Source of the DNA: Bacteroidota bacterium
GTDB lineage: Bacteria; Bacteroidota; Bacteroidia; Cytophagales; Cyclobacteriaceae
Assembly (NCBI GenBank): GCA_018267135.1
Contig: JAFDZA010000010.1
Span: 62,001 to 126,000 of the forward strand
Reading direction: 5' to 3'
Length of the DNA stretch: 64,000 nucleotides
Under the pieces are notes generated by a model. That model had not been told where the DNA came from. It saw only the letters and a list, made by a program, of their open reading frames with translations, and did not search any database. Made by a program: the position numbers and the translations under genes. Numbering within the stretch: the stretch's first letter is position 1; the number at the start of each line of letters is the position of its first letter. Below are positions 34,819 through 45,000 of this stretch, piece after piece.

Positions 34819-35388
34819 TTGAAACGGGTTTTTTCAATTTTTCTACTCTTTATATTCCTCTTTAACACGGCAGGTTACTACGGGTTGTATTTGGTTTTAA
34901 GTGATCAGGCTAATCTTGATTTTTCTAAAAAACTGGATGAGGAAAGTTATTCGGGGCACGATGCCATCATCTTAAAAATTCCTATGGCATTGCCCTACCC
35001 GCCCAATTTTGATGGCTATGAGCGTGCCAATGGTGAGTTTGAATACCAAGGCGAATATTATAGAATAGCCAAGTACCGGTCTATTAACGACACGTTGTTG
35101 GTGGTGATGGTAAAAAATAAACGCGAAACAAGTTTACACCAGTCCATTACCCACTTTGCTCAGGCCAGCAATGATGTACCTTCTTCTACTTCTTCCATGA
35201 AACTAATGGTAAGTTTTGCTAAAGAATTTATTTCGAATAGCAGCAAGCTTCTGGTTAGTTCGGCCGGCTGGTGTGCTTCGCTAACCTTGGCCGATGCCGA
35301 AAAGAAAACGGCTTGCCCATACTGCAACCTGATTTACCCTCCCCCCAAAGTTTCTGTTCCAGCATACCTTACGGCAGCCCTACACTAA
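34819..35388 (+). CDS. Membrane-anchored partner of a TonB receptor, function unknown
   Basis: A 189-residue protein with an N-terminal membrane anchor (residues 4-28, with FNTAGYYGLYLVL) and a periplasmic domain of beta-rich character (LKIPMALPYPP, then ANGEFEYQGEYYRIAKY). The C-terminus carries ACPYCNLIYPPPKVS, with a CxxC pair that could bind metal or form a disulfide. I recall similar uncharacterised proteins upstream of TonB receptors in other Bacteroidota, often with a final PPP motif. The start is TTG, supported by a strong promoter just upstream. The receptor gene follows by 128 bp; that gap has an imperfect stem (TGCTTTT/AAAAGCA) but no T run. Confidence 0.65.
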   Translation: MKRVFSIFLLFIFLFNTAGYYGLYLVLSDQANLDFSKKLDEESYSGHDAIILKIPMALPYPPNFDGYERANGEFEYQGEYYRIAKYRSINDTLLVVMVKNKRETSLHQSITHFAQASNDVPSSTSSMKLMVSFAKEFISNSSKLLVSSAGWCASLTLADAEKKTACPYCNLIYPPPKVSVPAYLTAALH

Positions 35389-35516
35389 AAGTTGGTGGCT
35401 GTAAAAAGAGTTGCTTTTCAGTTTCGCTTTTTGTGAAGCCAAAAGCAGTTCTCTTCTTAATTATTATAGCACGGCCTTAACCCGGTCGATGCGTTTTTTC
35501 TATTCAATCTTAAATT

Positions 35517-37727
35517 ATGAAATATACAAGTGCTTCAACCCATAATTATTTTCTGCTGATAGTGGCGGTCTTTTTTTCGTTTACCGTTTATTCGCAAAAC
35601 AATCTGCCGCCCGATACGCTGCCTTCGCGCACACTCGATCCGGTTACGATTACCGGAACCGGGTTTAAAACCTACCTGCCCGATGTAAAAGGAGTAAATA
35701 TCTATGCCGGAAAAAAAACTAATTTGATTCAGTTAAACGAAGGTGAGGCCAACCTTCCGCAAAACTTAGCAAGGACAATTTTTGCCAAAATACCCGGGGT
35801 AAATTTGTGGGATATGGACGGGGCCGGAACACAAATGAATATTGGCAGCCGCGGAACCGATGCGCATCGTTCTATTGAAATGAATATGCGGCAAAACGGC
35901 TACAACACCAATTCCGATATTTTCGGGTACCCGGAAAACCACTATGCCGTGCCCATGCAAGCAGTAAGCCAGGTACAGTTGGTGCGCGGCTCGGCTGCCT
36001 TGCAATTTGGAAGCCAATTTGGAGGCATGATGAATTTTATCATGAAAGAAGGCGATCCGCACAAAGTTTTTTCTTTGGAAAGCGAGCAAACGGCTGGGTC
36101 GTTCAATATGTACAATTCATATAATGCCGTGGGTGGCACCAAAGGAAAAATAAATTACTACGCCTTCTACGACAACCGCCACGCAGACGGCTGGCGGCCC
36201 AACAGTGCGTATCAGTACCAGGCCTTTTATGCTCATATTAAATACCATTTTTATCCGAAAGGAAGTTTGGCTTTTCAGTTTTCGCGAACGGACACCCGCC
36301 AGCAAATTGCCGGAGGGCTAACCGATAATCAATTCACTCAAAATGCACGCCAGTCGAACCGGGCACGTAATTATTTTGATCCAATTATCAATATTCCGGC
36401 TATCACGTTAAATTATTCGTTCTCAAACCGGACTCAACTACAGGTAATTGCTAACGGTATCTGGGGCGAGCGCAGCAGTGTTCAGTTTATCAATACACCT
36501 AATATTAACGATACCATCAATACCAGTATTGGCCGGTATAATCCCCGGCAAGTTGACCGCGATTTTTACAAAGGATTTACCACCGAAGCCCGGGTGCTTC
36601 ATGAATATTCGATGGGCAACATAGCCGCCAAGCTGGCAGCCGGTGTGCGTTACTTTAACCAACAAACATTACGAAAACAAAAAGGAAAAGGAACCATGGC
36701 TTCTGATAATGATATGACTCTGATCGGTCCTTATGGAATTAATCTCCAGTTCAATACCATTAACTATGCTGTATTTGCCGAAAATATATTTCAGGTAAGT
36801 AAAGCATTTTCTGTAACACCCGGCTTTCGGTATGAAGTAATTAATTCCGACTTAACCGGAGTTATTAACAATGCTACTTTCCCCGTAGCGTACAAAGGCA
36901 ACCGCGCATTTCCGTTACTCGGTTTAGGGTTGCAACTTCAGTCTTCCAAAAACACGCAATGGTATGGAAATATCTCGCAGGCCTATCGTCCGTATTTGTA
37001 TGCCAATATTACACCCGCCAACCAAATAGGAATAGTTGACCCTAACCTGAAAGACAGCCGAGGCTATGATATTGACTTAGGCTACCGAGGGCAGGTATCG
37101 GATTTGTTTTCGTTTGATGTGAATGCCTTTTATCTTTTTTATGGTAACAAAATCGGCAATCTTACTGAAACCAACAGCAGCAATATTACTTATCTGCTTA
37201 CCACCAATATTGGCAACTCTGTTGCACAAGGGATAGAAGCTTACTTCAATTTTTCTCTTCTAAAATTGCTGGGAGGAGCCTCTAAAACTACCGACTTGCG
37301 TTTATTCAGTTCGCTGGCTTATACTCATGCCCGATATACCAGCGGAACAGTAAGTAACAACACAAGTAATATTTCTTTAGCCGGCCATCGGGTAGAAAAT
37401 GTACCCGATTGGATTGAACGTGCCGGGCTTGAATTCGTACTTAAAAACATAACCACCACCTTGCAAGGAAGCTATGTAAGCGATCAGTTCAGCGATGCCA
37501 ATAATACGCCCTTCAGTGCTACCGGTATTGTTGGTTACATTCCCTCCTACACGTTACTCGACTGGTCCTTCGACTATAAGTTTCTAAGGCAATATCATAT
37601 TTCGGCAGGCGTAAATAACATGATGAATATTCGTTACTTCAGCCGCCGGATTAATATGTACCCGGGCCCCGGCATTTTACCCGGAGACGCACGATCTGTT
37701 TATCTCTCTCTAGGATTTAAAATTTAA
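35517..37727 (+). CDS. TonB-dependent outer-membrane receptor, FecA-like
   Basis: A 736-residue outer-membrane receptor. A signal peptide ends near YSQ (residue 26). A TonB box-like stretch (DPVTITGTG) is near 42-50. The plug domain follows with ARTIFAKIPGVNLWDMDGAG and QVQLVRGSAALQFGSQFGGMMNF, and a beta-barrel runs to the last residues YLSLGFKI. It lacks the extra carboxypeptidase-like domain of SusC proteins. The sequence resembles FecA-type siderophore or ferric-citrate receptors, but the ligand is not determined. It follows the CxxC-containing membrane protein gene and ends before a symmetrical terminator at 37794. Confidence 0.92.
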   Translation: MKYTSASTHNYFLLIVAVFFSFTVYSQNNLPPDTLPSRTLDPVTITGTGFKTYLPDVKGVNIYAGKKTNLIQLNEGEANLPQNLARTIFAKIPGVNLWDMDGAGTQMNIGSRGTDAHRSIEMNMRQNGYNTNSDIFGYPENHYAVPMQAVSQVQLVRGSAALQFGSQFGGMMNFIMKEGDPHKVFSLESEQTAGSFNMYNSYNAVGGTKGKINYYAFYDNRHADGWRPNSAYQYQAFYAHIKYHFYPKGSLAFQFSRTDTRQQIAGGLTDNQFTQNARQSNRARNYFDPIINIPAITLNYSFSNRTQLQVIANGIWGERSSVQFINTPNINDTINTSIGRYNPRQVDRDFYKGFTTEARVLHEYSMGNIAAKLAAGVRYFNQQTLRKQKGKGTMASDNDMTLIGPYGINLQFNTINYAVFAENIFQVSKAFSVTPGFRYEVINSDLTGVINNATFPVAYKGNRAFPLLGLGLQLQSSKNTQWYGNISQAYRPYLYANITPANQIGIVDPNLKDSRGYDIDLGYRGQVSDLFSFDVNAFYLFYGNKIGNLTETNSSNITYLLTTNIGNSVAQGIEAYFNFSLLKLLGGASKTTDLRLFSSLAYTHARYTSGTVSNNTSNISLAGHRVENVPDWIERAGLEFVLKNITTTLQGSYVSDQFSDANNTPFSATGIVGYIPSYTLLDWSFDYKFLRQYHISAGVNNMMNIRYFSRRINMYPGPGILPGDARSVYLSLGFKI

Positions 37728-37793
37728 TGGCACGATAATAATTGCTGCTATAAAAGTAATTTGGATTTCATAGCTTGCTTTACCAAACAAAAA

Positions 37794-37819
37794 ACAGCCA
37801 GGTAATACCTGGCTGTTTT
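37794..37819. terminator. Bidirectional hairpin terminator before the DinB lipoprotein
   Basis: ACAGCCAGGT (37794-37803) and ACCTGGCTGT (37807-37816) form a perfect 10-bp stem with a 3-base loop, with A before and T after it. It would end TonB receptor transcription. It lies only 22 bp before the next ATG, so that gene has little room for its own promoter. Confidence 0.8.
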
Positions 37820-37841
37820 AAAACTTTTAAACTCTTGTGTT

Positions 37842-38738
37842 ATGAAAACATATTATTTCATCTTACTGATGATTTTATTTTCTGCCTGCGATCAACATAA
37901 ATATGAAATTGAAACCACCTTAAAAAAGTATGAGCGATTAACTTTTGAAATGAAGGGAGACTCGCTGGCCGGTTTTTATGTGGCTAATGGCACCTTAAGC
38001 GGAAAGGGAATGAAGTTATATACAGGGCCTGATTCGATTCGTAAATTTCTGAGTGCCTTTAAACCGGCCGATATCCACATGGTGTCAAATACCCTGCGCA
38101 CAAACTCTCTCCATTTTAACAAAGACTCGGCCCGCATAGAGGGCACCTACGAACAAAAAATTATACTAGCGCAAGGCGACACCGGAGTTTATACCGGCAC
38201 ATTCTCTTCGGCCTGGGTAAAACAAAACGGGCGCTGGCTCATCGCCAAAATGTACACCGAAGCAACAAAACCGGAAGCCAGTTTAAAATCAGTTCTATTA
38301 AAGCTGTTAAAATCTACTCATACTGAAAAAGGATGGTTTGTACCCGTAAATGTGGCCATCGAGGGGATTACGGCTAAGCAAGCCATGTGGAAAGATGGCA
38401 GCGGCAATCATAGCATCGGGCAACTTACCTATCATCTTCTTTTCTGGAATAAACGTCTGCTGAAAGATTTTAAAGGAGAAGCTGCCGATGCCTTCAGTGG
38501 AAACAATGAAGAAAGTTTTGAATCGCTTGACGAAAAAACCTGGAACGAAACGGTGCAGCAACTCCATACTGTAATGACGGAGTGGGAACAGGAAATTAAA
38601 AAAGCAGATAACAAAAAACTGAACGACTGGTACGATAATATTGCCAACATGAGCACCCATAATGCCTACCATACCGGGCAAATTGTTTTTGTGCGCAAGC
38701 TTCAAAAAAATTGGGATCCGGCTATAGGGGTAAAATAA
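37842..38738 (+). CDS. Lipoprotein with DUF4440-like and DinB-like domains
   Basis: A 298-residue protein with a lipobox (FSAC, Cys15). Residues about 20-145 look like a SnoaL/DUF4440 cone-shaped domain (EMKGDSLAGFYVANGTLSG, ending in WVKQNGRWLIAKMY). The rest forms a DinB-like four-helix bundle with His residues in GNHSIGQLTYHLLFWN and MSTHNAYHTGQIVFVRK, positions where DinB proteins bind a metal. DinB proteins are normally cytosolic thiol transferases, so a secreted, fused form is unusual. The gene stands alone, with a terminator hairpin 22 bp before the ATG. Confidence 0.78.
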   Translation: MKTYYFILLMILFSACDQHKYEIETTLKKYERLTFEMKGDSLAGFYVANGTLSGKGMKLYTGPDSIRKFLSAFKPADIHMVSNTLRTNSLHFNKDSARIEGTYEQKIILAQGDTGVYTGTFSSAWVKQNGRWLIAKMYTEATKPEASLKSVLLKLLKSTHTEKGWFVPVNVAIEGITAKQAMWKDGSGNHSIGQLTYHLLFWNKRLLKDFKGEAADAFSGNNEESFESLDEKTWNETVQQLHTVMTEWEQEIKKADNKKLNDWYDNIANMSTHNAYHTGQIVFVRKLQKNWDPAIGVK

Positions 38739-38888
38739 ATTCGATCCGTTTTCTTAATGTTTCTTGTTCAGTAATGAACTGTGCTGTGTTCATTTTTGCA
38801 ACTATGTTCTGTTAGCCGCCTCCTCATTTCCATTTTTATAAGCTTTTTTAAATGGCCTGTCTTTTGAGTATGCCTGCTTCACATTACT

Positions 38889-39089
38889 ATGAAAACATTT
38901 TTAGTTCTCGTTCTTTGGTGTTTGTTGTTTGTGGCGTGCTGGCCATTAGCCTTGATTCTGATTTTTATTTTTCCATTGTTATGGCTTCTTCTCTTGCCCT
39001 TTCGCATAGTAGGGTTCACCCTCGAGGTAATGCTGAAAATAATCGGGGCCATGTTTATGCTGCCGTTCCGGATTCTTGGTATCAAATAA
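38889..39089 (+). CDS. Small hydrophobic membrane protein, 66 aa
   Basis: A 66-residue protein that is nearly all hydrophobic, with two or three membrane-length stretches (FLVLVLWCLLFVACWPLALI, then FPLLWLLLLPFRIVGF, then MLKIIGAMFMLPFRILG) and a repeated LPFRI motif. It has a charged start (MKT) and a Lys end. An alternative, longer frame overlaps on the same strand but reads as random sequence. Similar short, Leu/Phe-rich proteins occur in Bacteroidota with unknown function. It converges with the MORN-like gene. The 150 bp before it hold a small stem (GTTCA/TGAAC) and no other feature. Confidence 0.55.
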   Translation: MKTFLVLVLWCLLFVACWPLALILIFIFPLLWLLLLPFRIVGFTLEVMLKIIGAMFMLPFRILGIK

Positions 39090-39106
39090 AATACCGTGAG
39101 CGTATT

Positions 39107-39916
39107 TCATTTTGAATAAATTTCTTTCCCTTTTTCGTCCCACTCTTTGCGTATATAGGGTTTAAAATCTTTGGTAAAAGGTTCTTTTTGGTAGGCGATG
39201 ATGCGTTTGCGTTTGCCGTTGGGATAGTTTTCAATCCAATCGCCTACTTTTTCGTTCCACTGGTACTCGCCTAGTACGGCCACAGCCCCGTTTTCGTGAA
39301 GCATATAATAATATCCATCTTTTTCACCGTACTCAACAGGAACTACTTCCTTCAAGTGCTTCCGCTCCAGTGGATCGTAGTATGTAACATACGAATCTTT
39401 CGGCCAGCCTTTGTAGTATTTAGATTTATCTTCTACCAAATCTTGCAGGTTGTACCGCATCCACCGGCCATGCTTGGCGCCTTTGTAGAAAATCCCTTCT
39501 TCCACTAAAGTTAATCCGGTTAGTTTTCTGTAAGGACCGTGCAGCAACACTCCCCGTTTCGGATCGAAGGTAGATGTTTTGCGTATTTCTCTCCGGGTAT
39601 AGTCGTACCAATAGATATCGCGGGCAAACCCCGTAAATTTTTCTTTTTTGTTTTTCAGTACATAAAAAAGTTCGATCGTCATCTTATCTCCATAGCCTTT
39701 TCGGGCAAATGCTTTTTTTGTTTTTACTCCGTAAAAAACTCTGGGTTTGGGTTTCTTTTTTTTGGTGGCTACCGGTTCATCAATTTTTTCATCGAGTGTC
39801 AGAAGCTTAAAGGGCTTATCGGTATCAAAGGTAAACAGCCCTTCCTGGGTGCGGGGCTGGCTGCCCTGCGCCCATGTTATTAGAGGAAACAGTACAATGA
39901 AGAGCGCATTTTTCAT
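39107..39916 (-). CDS. Secreted MORN/YwqK-like repeat protein
   Basis: A 269-residue exported protein (signal peptide to about residue 17, TWAQG). The second half shows repeats like those of the YwqK/MORN family: GVLLHGPYRKL, EEGIFYKGAKHGRWMRY, AVLGEYQWNEKVGDWIENYPNGKRK. Such repeats often occur in Bacteroidota secreted proteins of unknown role. A Lys-rich linker (KKKKPKP) lies near residue 52. It may be the last gene of a minus-strand set after the 193-residue lipoprotein gene, which ends 39 bp upstream of it. Confidence 0.72.
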   Translation of the reverse strand: MKNALFIVLFPLITWAQGSQPRTQEGLFTFDTDKPFKLLTLDEKIDEPVATKKKKPKPRVFYGVKTKKAFARKGYGDKMTIELFYVLKNKKEKFTGFARDIYWYDYTRREIRKTSTFDPKRGVLLHGPYRKLTGLTLVEEGIFYKGAKHGRWMRYNLQDLVEDKSKYYKGWPKDSYVTYYDPLERKHLKEVVPVEYGEKDGYYYMLHENGAVAVLGEYQWNEKVGDWIENYPNGKRKRIIAYQKEPFTKDFKPYIRKEWDEKGKEIYSK

Positions 39917-39955
39917 ACTCTTCTTTTAACGCAAGAATATCATTTGTATTTTATT

Positions 39956-40537
39956 TTATCGTGGGTACTTTACCCACCCTTCTACTGCCAGGCTAACCGA
40001 TTTGCTGAAAATTACTTTTTGGTAGCCTGTTACCCGGTAATGTATCAAACGGGGCTGGCCGTTGTAGTCATCAAACTCCAACATCAAAAAACGTTGTGTG
40101 TTCATCATCGTATTATTTTCTGCCCATGATGATTCAATCCGCTTCAATCGGCTGATTTTTTGATTGAAAAATAATTTCACAAAAGCCACGTTGGTCTTTA
40201 TGTTCGTAGTAAATGTTCGCACGGTTAAATTACTGTTTATATCTTCTTTCGTTTCCATCTGGTACAATCCTTTGTACATCGGTTTATTAATGTCATCGAT
40301 CTGGCGAAACATTTCCAGTTCATTTCTAAGTTGGATTGAATCGGGCTTAATAGAAAGTGAATCGACCAACGAATTAAGGATTGTTTTTTTTAACAATACA
40401 GCTTCATGTTTTTTTATGTCTTTTATTTGAGCCGTTATCAAGCTATCAAAGTCGAAATAGATTTTTTTGTATTTCTGTTTATCGGAAACGCAACTCCACA
40501 AGGCCCCTGCCAGCACGGTAATAATAATCCACTTCAT
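39956..40537 (-). CDS. Unknown lipoprotein, 193 aa
   Basis: A 193-residue predicted lipoprotein (lipobox WSC, Cys16). I do not recognise the family. It is helical in the first half (YFDFDSLITAQIKDIKKHEAVLLKK), where charge is alternating, and beta-like in the second half (LTVRTFTTNIKTNVAFVKLFF, then FLMLEFDDYNGQPRLIHYRVTGY). Size and order suggest an envelope-bound adaptor or accessory protein. It starts 13 bp after the gpmI stop codon and probably belongs to the same transcript as gpmI and the large 1557-residue gene. Confidence 0.6.
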   Translation of the reverse strand: MKWIIITVLAGALWSCVSDKQKYKKIYFDFDSLITAQIKDIKKHEAVLLKKTILNSLVDSLSIKPDSIQLRNELEMFRQIDDINKPMYKGLYQMETKEDINSNLTVRTFTTNIKTNVAFVKLFFNQKISRLKRIESSWAENNTMMNTQRFLMLEFDDYNGQPRLIHYRVTGYQKVIFSKSVSLAVEGWVKYPR

Positions 40538-40550
40538 TTTAATTTTCTTT

Positions 40551-42071
40551 TCAGATTAACACATGGCCTGTCATTTCCTTCGGAATGGGAATTCCCATCA
40601 GGGTAAGAATCGTGGGGGCGATATCGCCCAGTTTCCCGTCTTTAATTTTTCCTTTAAAGTCATCGTCCACCAATATGCAGGGCACTAAATTAGTGGTATG
40701 AGCTGTGTTGGGTGTGCCATCTTCATTAACCATGTATTCGGCATTGCCGTGGTCGGCAATGATGATAATGGCATATCCGTTTTTTCGGGCTGCCTCGGTT
40801 ACTGCTTCATTGCACTGATCTACCGTTTCGCAGGCTTTAACCACTGCCGAAAATACGCCTGTGTGGCCTACCATATCCGGGTTGGCAAAATTCAGACAGA
40901 TAAAATCGGTTTCTTTTTTTTCCAGTTCCGGAATAATTTTATCGCGAATGTCGCGGGCACTCATTTCGGGTTGCAAATCGTAGGTAGCTACTTTAGGGGA
41001 AGGGCAAAGGATTCTCGATTCGCCCGGGAAAGCTTCTTCCCGCCCACCGGAAAAGAAGAATGTAACGTGCGGGTATTTTTCTGTTTCGGCTATGCGGATT
41101 TGTTTCTTACCCGCCCGTGAAACAATTTCTCCGAGTGTGTTGGTTAAATTATCTTTATCAAAAATCACTTTTACATTTTTAAATGTATCGTCATAGTTGG
41201 CGAGTGTTACGTAATACAGCTTCATCTTTTTCATCCCTTGCTCTGGGAAATCTTGTTGCGTTAAAGCTATTGTAATTTCGCGCCCCCGGTCGGTGCGGAA
41301 ATTAAAACAGATAACCACATCTCCTTCGCGTATAGTGGCTATGACCTGACCGGCCGAATCAGTTAAAACGATAGGTTTGATAAATTCATCTGTAATACCG
41401 GCCTCGTACGATTTCTGCATGGCCTGTTGAGGATCAGAAAATTTTTCTCCTTCTCCCTTCACCAGCAGATCGTAAGCCAGTTTTACACGTTCCCAACGCT
41501 TATCGCGATCCATAGCAAAATAGCGGCCCACGATGCTGGCGAGTTTACCGGTTGTTTTAGCCAAATGGTTTTGCAGGTCTTTAATAAACCCCAGTCCGCT
41601 TTTGGGGTCGGTGTCGCGGCCATCGGTAAAGGCATGAACAAAAAGATTTTTTAATCCCTGATGATGAGCAATCGTGCAAATTCCTTTTAGATGATTGATG
41701 TGCGAATGCACCCCGCCATCCGAAACCAACCCGATCAGGTGAAGGGCTTTGTTATTGGCTTTAGCGTATTGAATGGCTTCCAGCAGTACTTCATTCTTGT
41801 CTAGTTCTTTTTCTTCTACCGCTTTATTGATACGAACCAAATCCTGGTACACCACGCGGCCGGCTCCTAAATTCATGTGGCCCACTTCGCTGTTGCCCAT
41901 CTGCCCTTCGGGCAAGCCTACAGCCAGCCCGGAAGCTTGCAAGGTGCTGTGCGGGTATTTTTTGTAGAGCGAATGGAGGTAAGGGGTTTTGGCAGCATCG
42001 GCTGCGGAGGCTGTTATTTTGGTAGCAATGCCCCAGCCGTCAAGGATCATCAACATCACTTTTTTATTCAT
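40551..42071 (-). CDS. gpmI: Phosphoglycerate mutase, cofactor-independent
   Basis: A 506-residue Mn-dependent enzyme that interconverts 3- and 2-phosphoglycerate in glycolysis. The alkaline-phosphatase-like domain begins with the metal site MLMILDGWGI (Asp11) and the catalytic Ser61 is in GQMGNSEVGHMNLGAGR. Further conserved stretches are DGRDTDPKSGLGF, CFNFRTDRGREIT, LNFANPDMVGHTG and IADHGNAEYM. Length is normal. It lies 12 bp after the 1557-residue gene, which is an unexpected partner for a glycolytic gene. Confidence 0.96.
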   Translation of the reverse strand: MNKKVMLMILDGWGIATKITASAADAAKTPYLHSLYKKYPHSTLQASGLAVGLPEGQMGNSEVGHMNLGAGRVVYQDLVRINKAVEEKELDKNEVLLEAIQYAKANNKALHLIGLVSDGGVHSHINHLKGICTIAHHQGLKNLFVHAFTDGRDTDPKSGLGFIKDLQNHLAKTTGKLASIVGRYFAMDRDKRWERVKLAYDLLVKGEGEKFSDPQQAMQKSYEAGITDEFIKPIVLTDSAGQVIATIREGDVVICFNFRTDRGREITIALTQQDFPEQGMKKMKLYYVTLANYDDTFKNVKVIFDKDNLTNTLGEIVSRAGKKQIRIAETEKYPHVTFFFSGGREEAFPGESRILCPSPKVATYDLQPEMSARDIRDKIIPELEKKETDFICLNFANPDMVGHTGVFSAVVKACETVDQCNEAVTEAARKNGYAIIIIADHGNAEYMVNEDGTPNTAHTTNLVPCILVDDDFKGKIKDGKLGDIAPTILTLMGIPIPKEMTGHVLI

Positions 42072-42083
42072 CGTTGTAAAAAT

Positions 42084-45000
42084 TTAAAATCCGTCATCTT
42101 CTTTTTTCTCCTCTTTTTTCTTGTCTTTCTTTTTGGCCGAGCTGTTGGCCCCGGCTAAATCGTAAGGAGCTTCTAACCCGTAATATTGCAACCGAAATTT
42201 ATTTACCCAGGCCAGCGTCTCTTCATTGCTGCCGGGAATAAAAACCAGTTCACCCACTTTTGCTTTGTTTGAGTTGGTTTTTTTGGCAATCAAATCATTG
42301 AATGGCTGGTCTGACGACTGCACCATCAACCGGTTGTCTTCTAATCCAAAATAATACCAGGCTTCCGGAGAAGCTTTAAAAAACACATGAAATACCGGTG
42401 AGCCATCTTCATTCTTGCGTATCTCCATAAATCCTTCAAAAGCTCCGTTAATATCATCTTTGCCAATATGGCTTACGCCAATCTGGCCTTCACTGTAAAA
42501 GGCCTTATTGCCTTGCGACCATTTAAAGTTGACATTGGAAAAACCGATGTTGGCCAATAAACGGGGTACGGTGGCTAATGAGGTATAAGATTGTTGCGAT
42601 TTTTGTTCGTAATCGCGAGCCGTTTTTTCGCCTACGAGGTTAGCAATTTTGTACAGCAATTCAGTTTGATCGCCAAGGCCTTCACCTGCGCCTTCGTTTT
42701 TTATTACATTTTGTAAGCTCAATGCCATCATCCGATAAGCCGCATCGGGCATTTTCATATTTGCCAATAAAAGGGTATTCATTTTTATTTCGTTGGTCTC
42801 CATATTTCCGGAGCCGATAGCACTGGCCGAAATATTGAAATCATTCGTTCCTTTAAAAAAAGTAACAGGGCCTTCAAATTTTACTTCCTGTTTTTCTTCG
42901 TTGTAATTAAAAACTTTCCCTTCCAGGTTTTCGCCTGCTGCTTTTTTTCGGTTTTCTATTTTAAACTCTCCGCTTTCTTTATCAAAATAGAGTGAGCCGC
43001 TCGGCAAAAAGAAATCGTCATCGCCTTCGTCTTTTTTGTCGGAAACAAAGGTGATATACAAACTATTATCTGTGGCATAGTGTAAGCCGGCCTCTACCTT
43101 GCGTCCGGATTCAGTTATGGAGTGATCAAAATCTAAAAAAATTTGTTTTTCGTCTCCGCTTTGGTCATAGCGTATCCAGGTATCGTAATTTTTAATTTTT
43201 TTCAAATCAAGTTTTACGAATCCCTTTAGTTGCAGAGCGGGGCGAGTGGCATACATGACCATATCGCCTTTGTAATAAATGCGAGGTGCTATCAATATTT
43301 TATCTTTGTCTATTACGGCTCCGTTGGCCACGGTTTGCTGGGTGGCATTCCCTTTTCTTTTTTTCTTGACGCCATCGGTAATCGGCTCCAGGTGGAAGTC
43401 GGTCATTTTAATGGCAAACGTATCGTTGGCAGCATTAACGTATTCGTACGTGGCATATCCTGAAAATTCTTTTCGAGAAACAATGTCTACCACGCCATCG
43501 GTCAGGCGGTGGTATCCGTTCAGCGTATCTAAAACAATTACTGTATTTTTCAGTTGGCCTATTTTGGCATTTTCTAAAATAAGTACCTCATTGTTTTGGG
43601 GAGTAATTTTTGCATCGGCTACCACAATGTAGGGGATGCCGCTTACTTTCAGTTGTTGTTGTTGAATATCGTATTCCGCTTTCTCGGCATTGAAGCGCAG
43701 CGAATCAAGTTCTTTCCGGGTGGTATAGAAATATGAATTTTCCAGCGGCACATCGGGGGCTTTGGTCATCACTATTTTTTGTGATGATAAATCCCACTTG
43801 GCTTGTGGGATAGACGTTTTAAACTGGGCGTATGGAAACTCAATGGCGGCCACTCCTTCGCGCTCGGGGCTGATGGTAGCAAAGTTTTTGGCCAAGTCAA
43901 ATTTCAGGCGCACATCGTTTCCGGCCAGTGCGGGTTTGTCGGGATTCCCTGTTTTTACTTCAAAGCGGGCGTGGCGAGCCCCAAAATCTTTAGACGAAAA
44001 ACTCAGGTCGCGCGAAACCACTTCCGACCCCCGTGTGCTCAGGCGGCCACTGCCGGTTACTCCTGTTTTTGAAACGGTGAGGTTCCCTTTTAACAAGGCT
44101 GTTTTCTGGTATAATGAGAAAGGATCTTTTAAGTTTTTTACTTTGAATTTATCTTGTTTGGGAAACCACTTCAATTGGTAATCGGCAAAGGTTACCTGCG
44201 GAAAATTTACATTGCCAATTTGCATTTCTTTTATTTCACCTATGTTTCCTTTAGCCAGCACCGAGTCCGGATAAAGGACGAAATCGCCCGACTCAACGGA
44301 GGCGGCCAAATATTCAATCTTACCGGCCGCACGAAGCCCGGCATTGTCCATATTCAGACCTCCAAAAAAAGTAGCATTGGTATGGTACATTTTATAGCCC
44401 GAAGCAGGTACGGCATGCGTAAACCCAAGCGACTTATCGGCCATGGTGTGGAGTCGCTCTTTAAAGGATGGAAACATGCCGCTGGAAACAAACGTACCTT
44501 CAAAATTGATAGAGGCCGGATCGGCATCGTTCAGGCTGTCTAACTTAAAGGGGGGCACCACAAAAAATACCGACCGGTCGTATGCTCCGTTCAGCACTTC
44601 TTTCCGGTCGAAATAAATAACCCCTCCGGCCGAGGCATCCAGCCGAGGGAAGTTAGAGTATTTTGTTCGCCCCGATTTATTATCGGGCATATTGATATAC
44701 AGCGTGCCGGAAGTTTTATTGGCCGATGCCTGCAGCCCCCCGGCCGCGGCCGCAGTAGAGTCGGCTCCCACCATGGAATTGTTTACCCGTCTGCGCACTC
44801 CGTTTTTTTCGGTTACATAAAACCGGATGGAGTCGATGTGGTTCAGGTTCACAAAAAAACTATCATACTTCAGCATGAAATCTTTTCCGGTAATTTCAAA
44901 ATTTCCAGCATTGATGGTTCCTTTAAATTTTACATCGCGGTCGTGCAAAAAAGTAATGCTGCTGCTGTCGGGTTTTACCATTACGTTGAGCGAATCGCTG

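Noticed and set aside
35395..35460. Imperfect stem between the CxxC protein gene and the TonB receptor gene, considered as a cobalamin-type riboswitch
   Set aside because: No B12-box-like sequence or other conserved riboswitch core is seen, and no T run follows. Only a weak hairpin remains.
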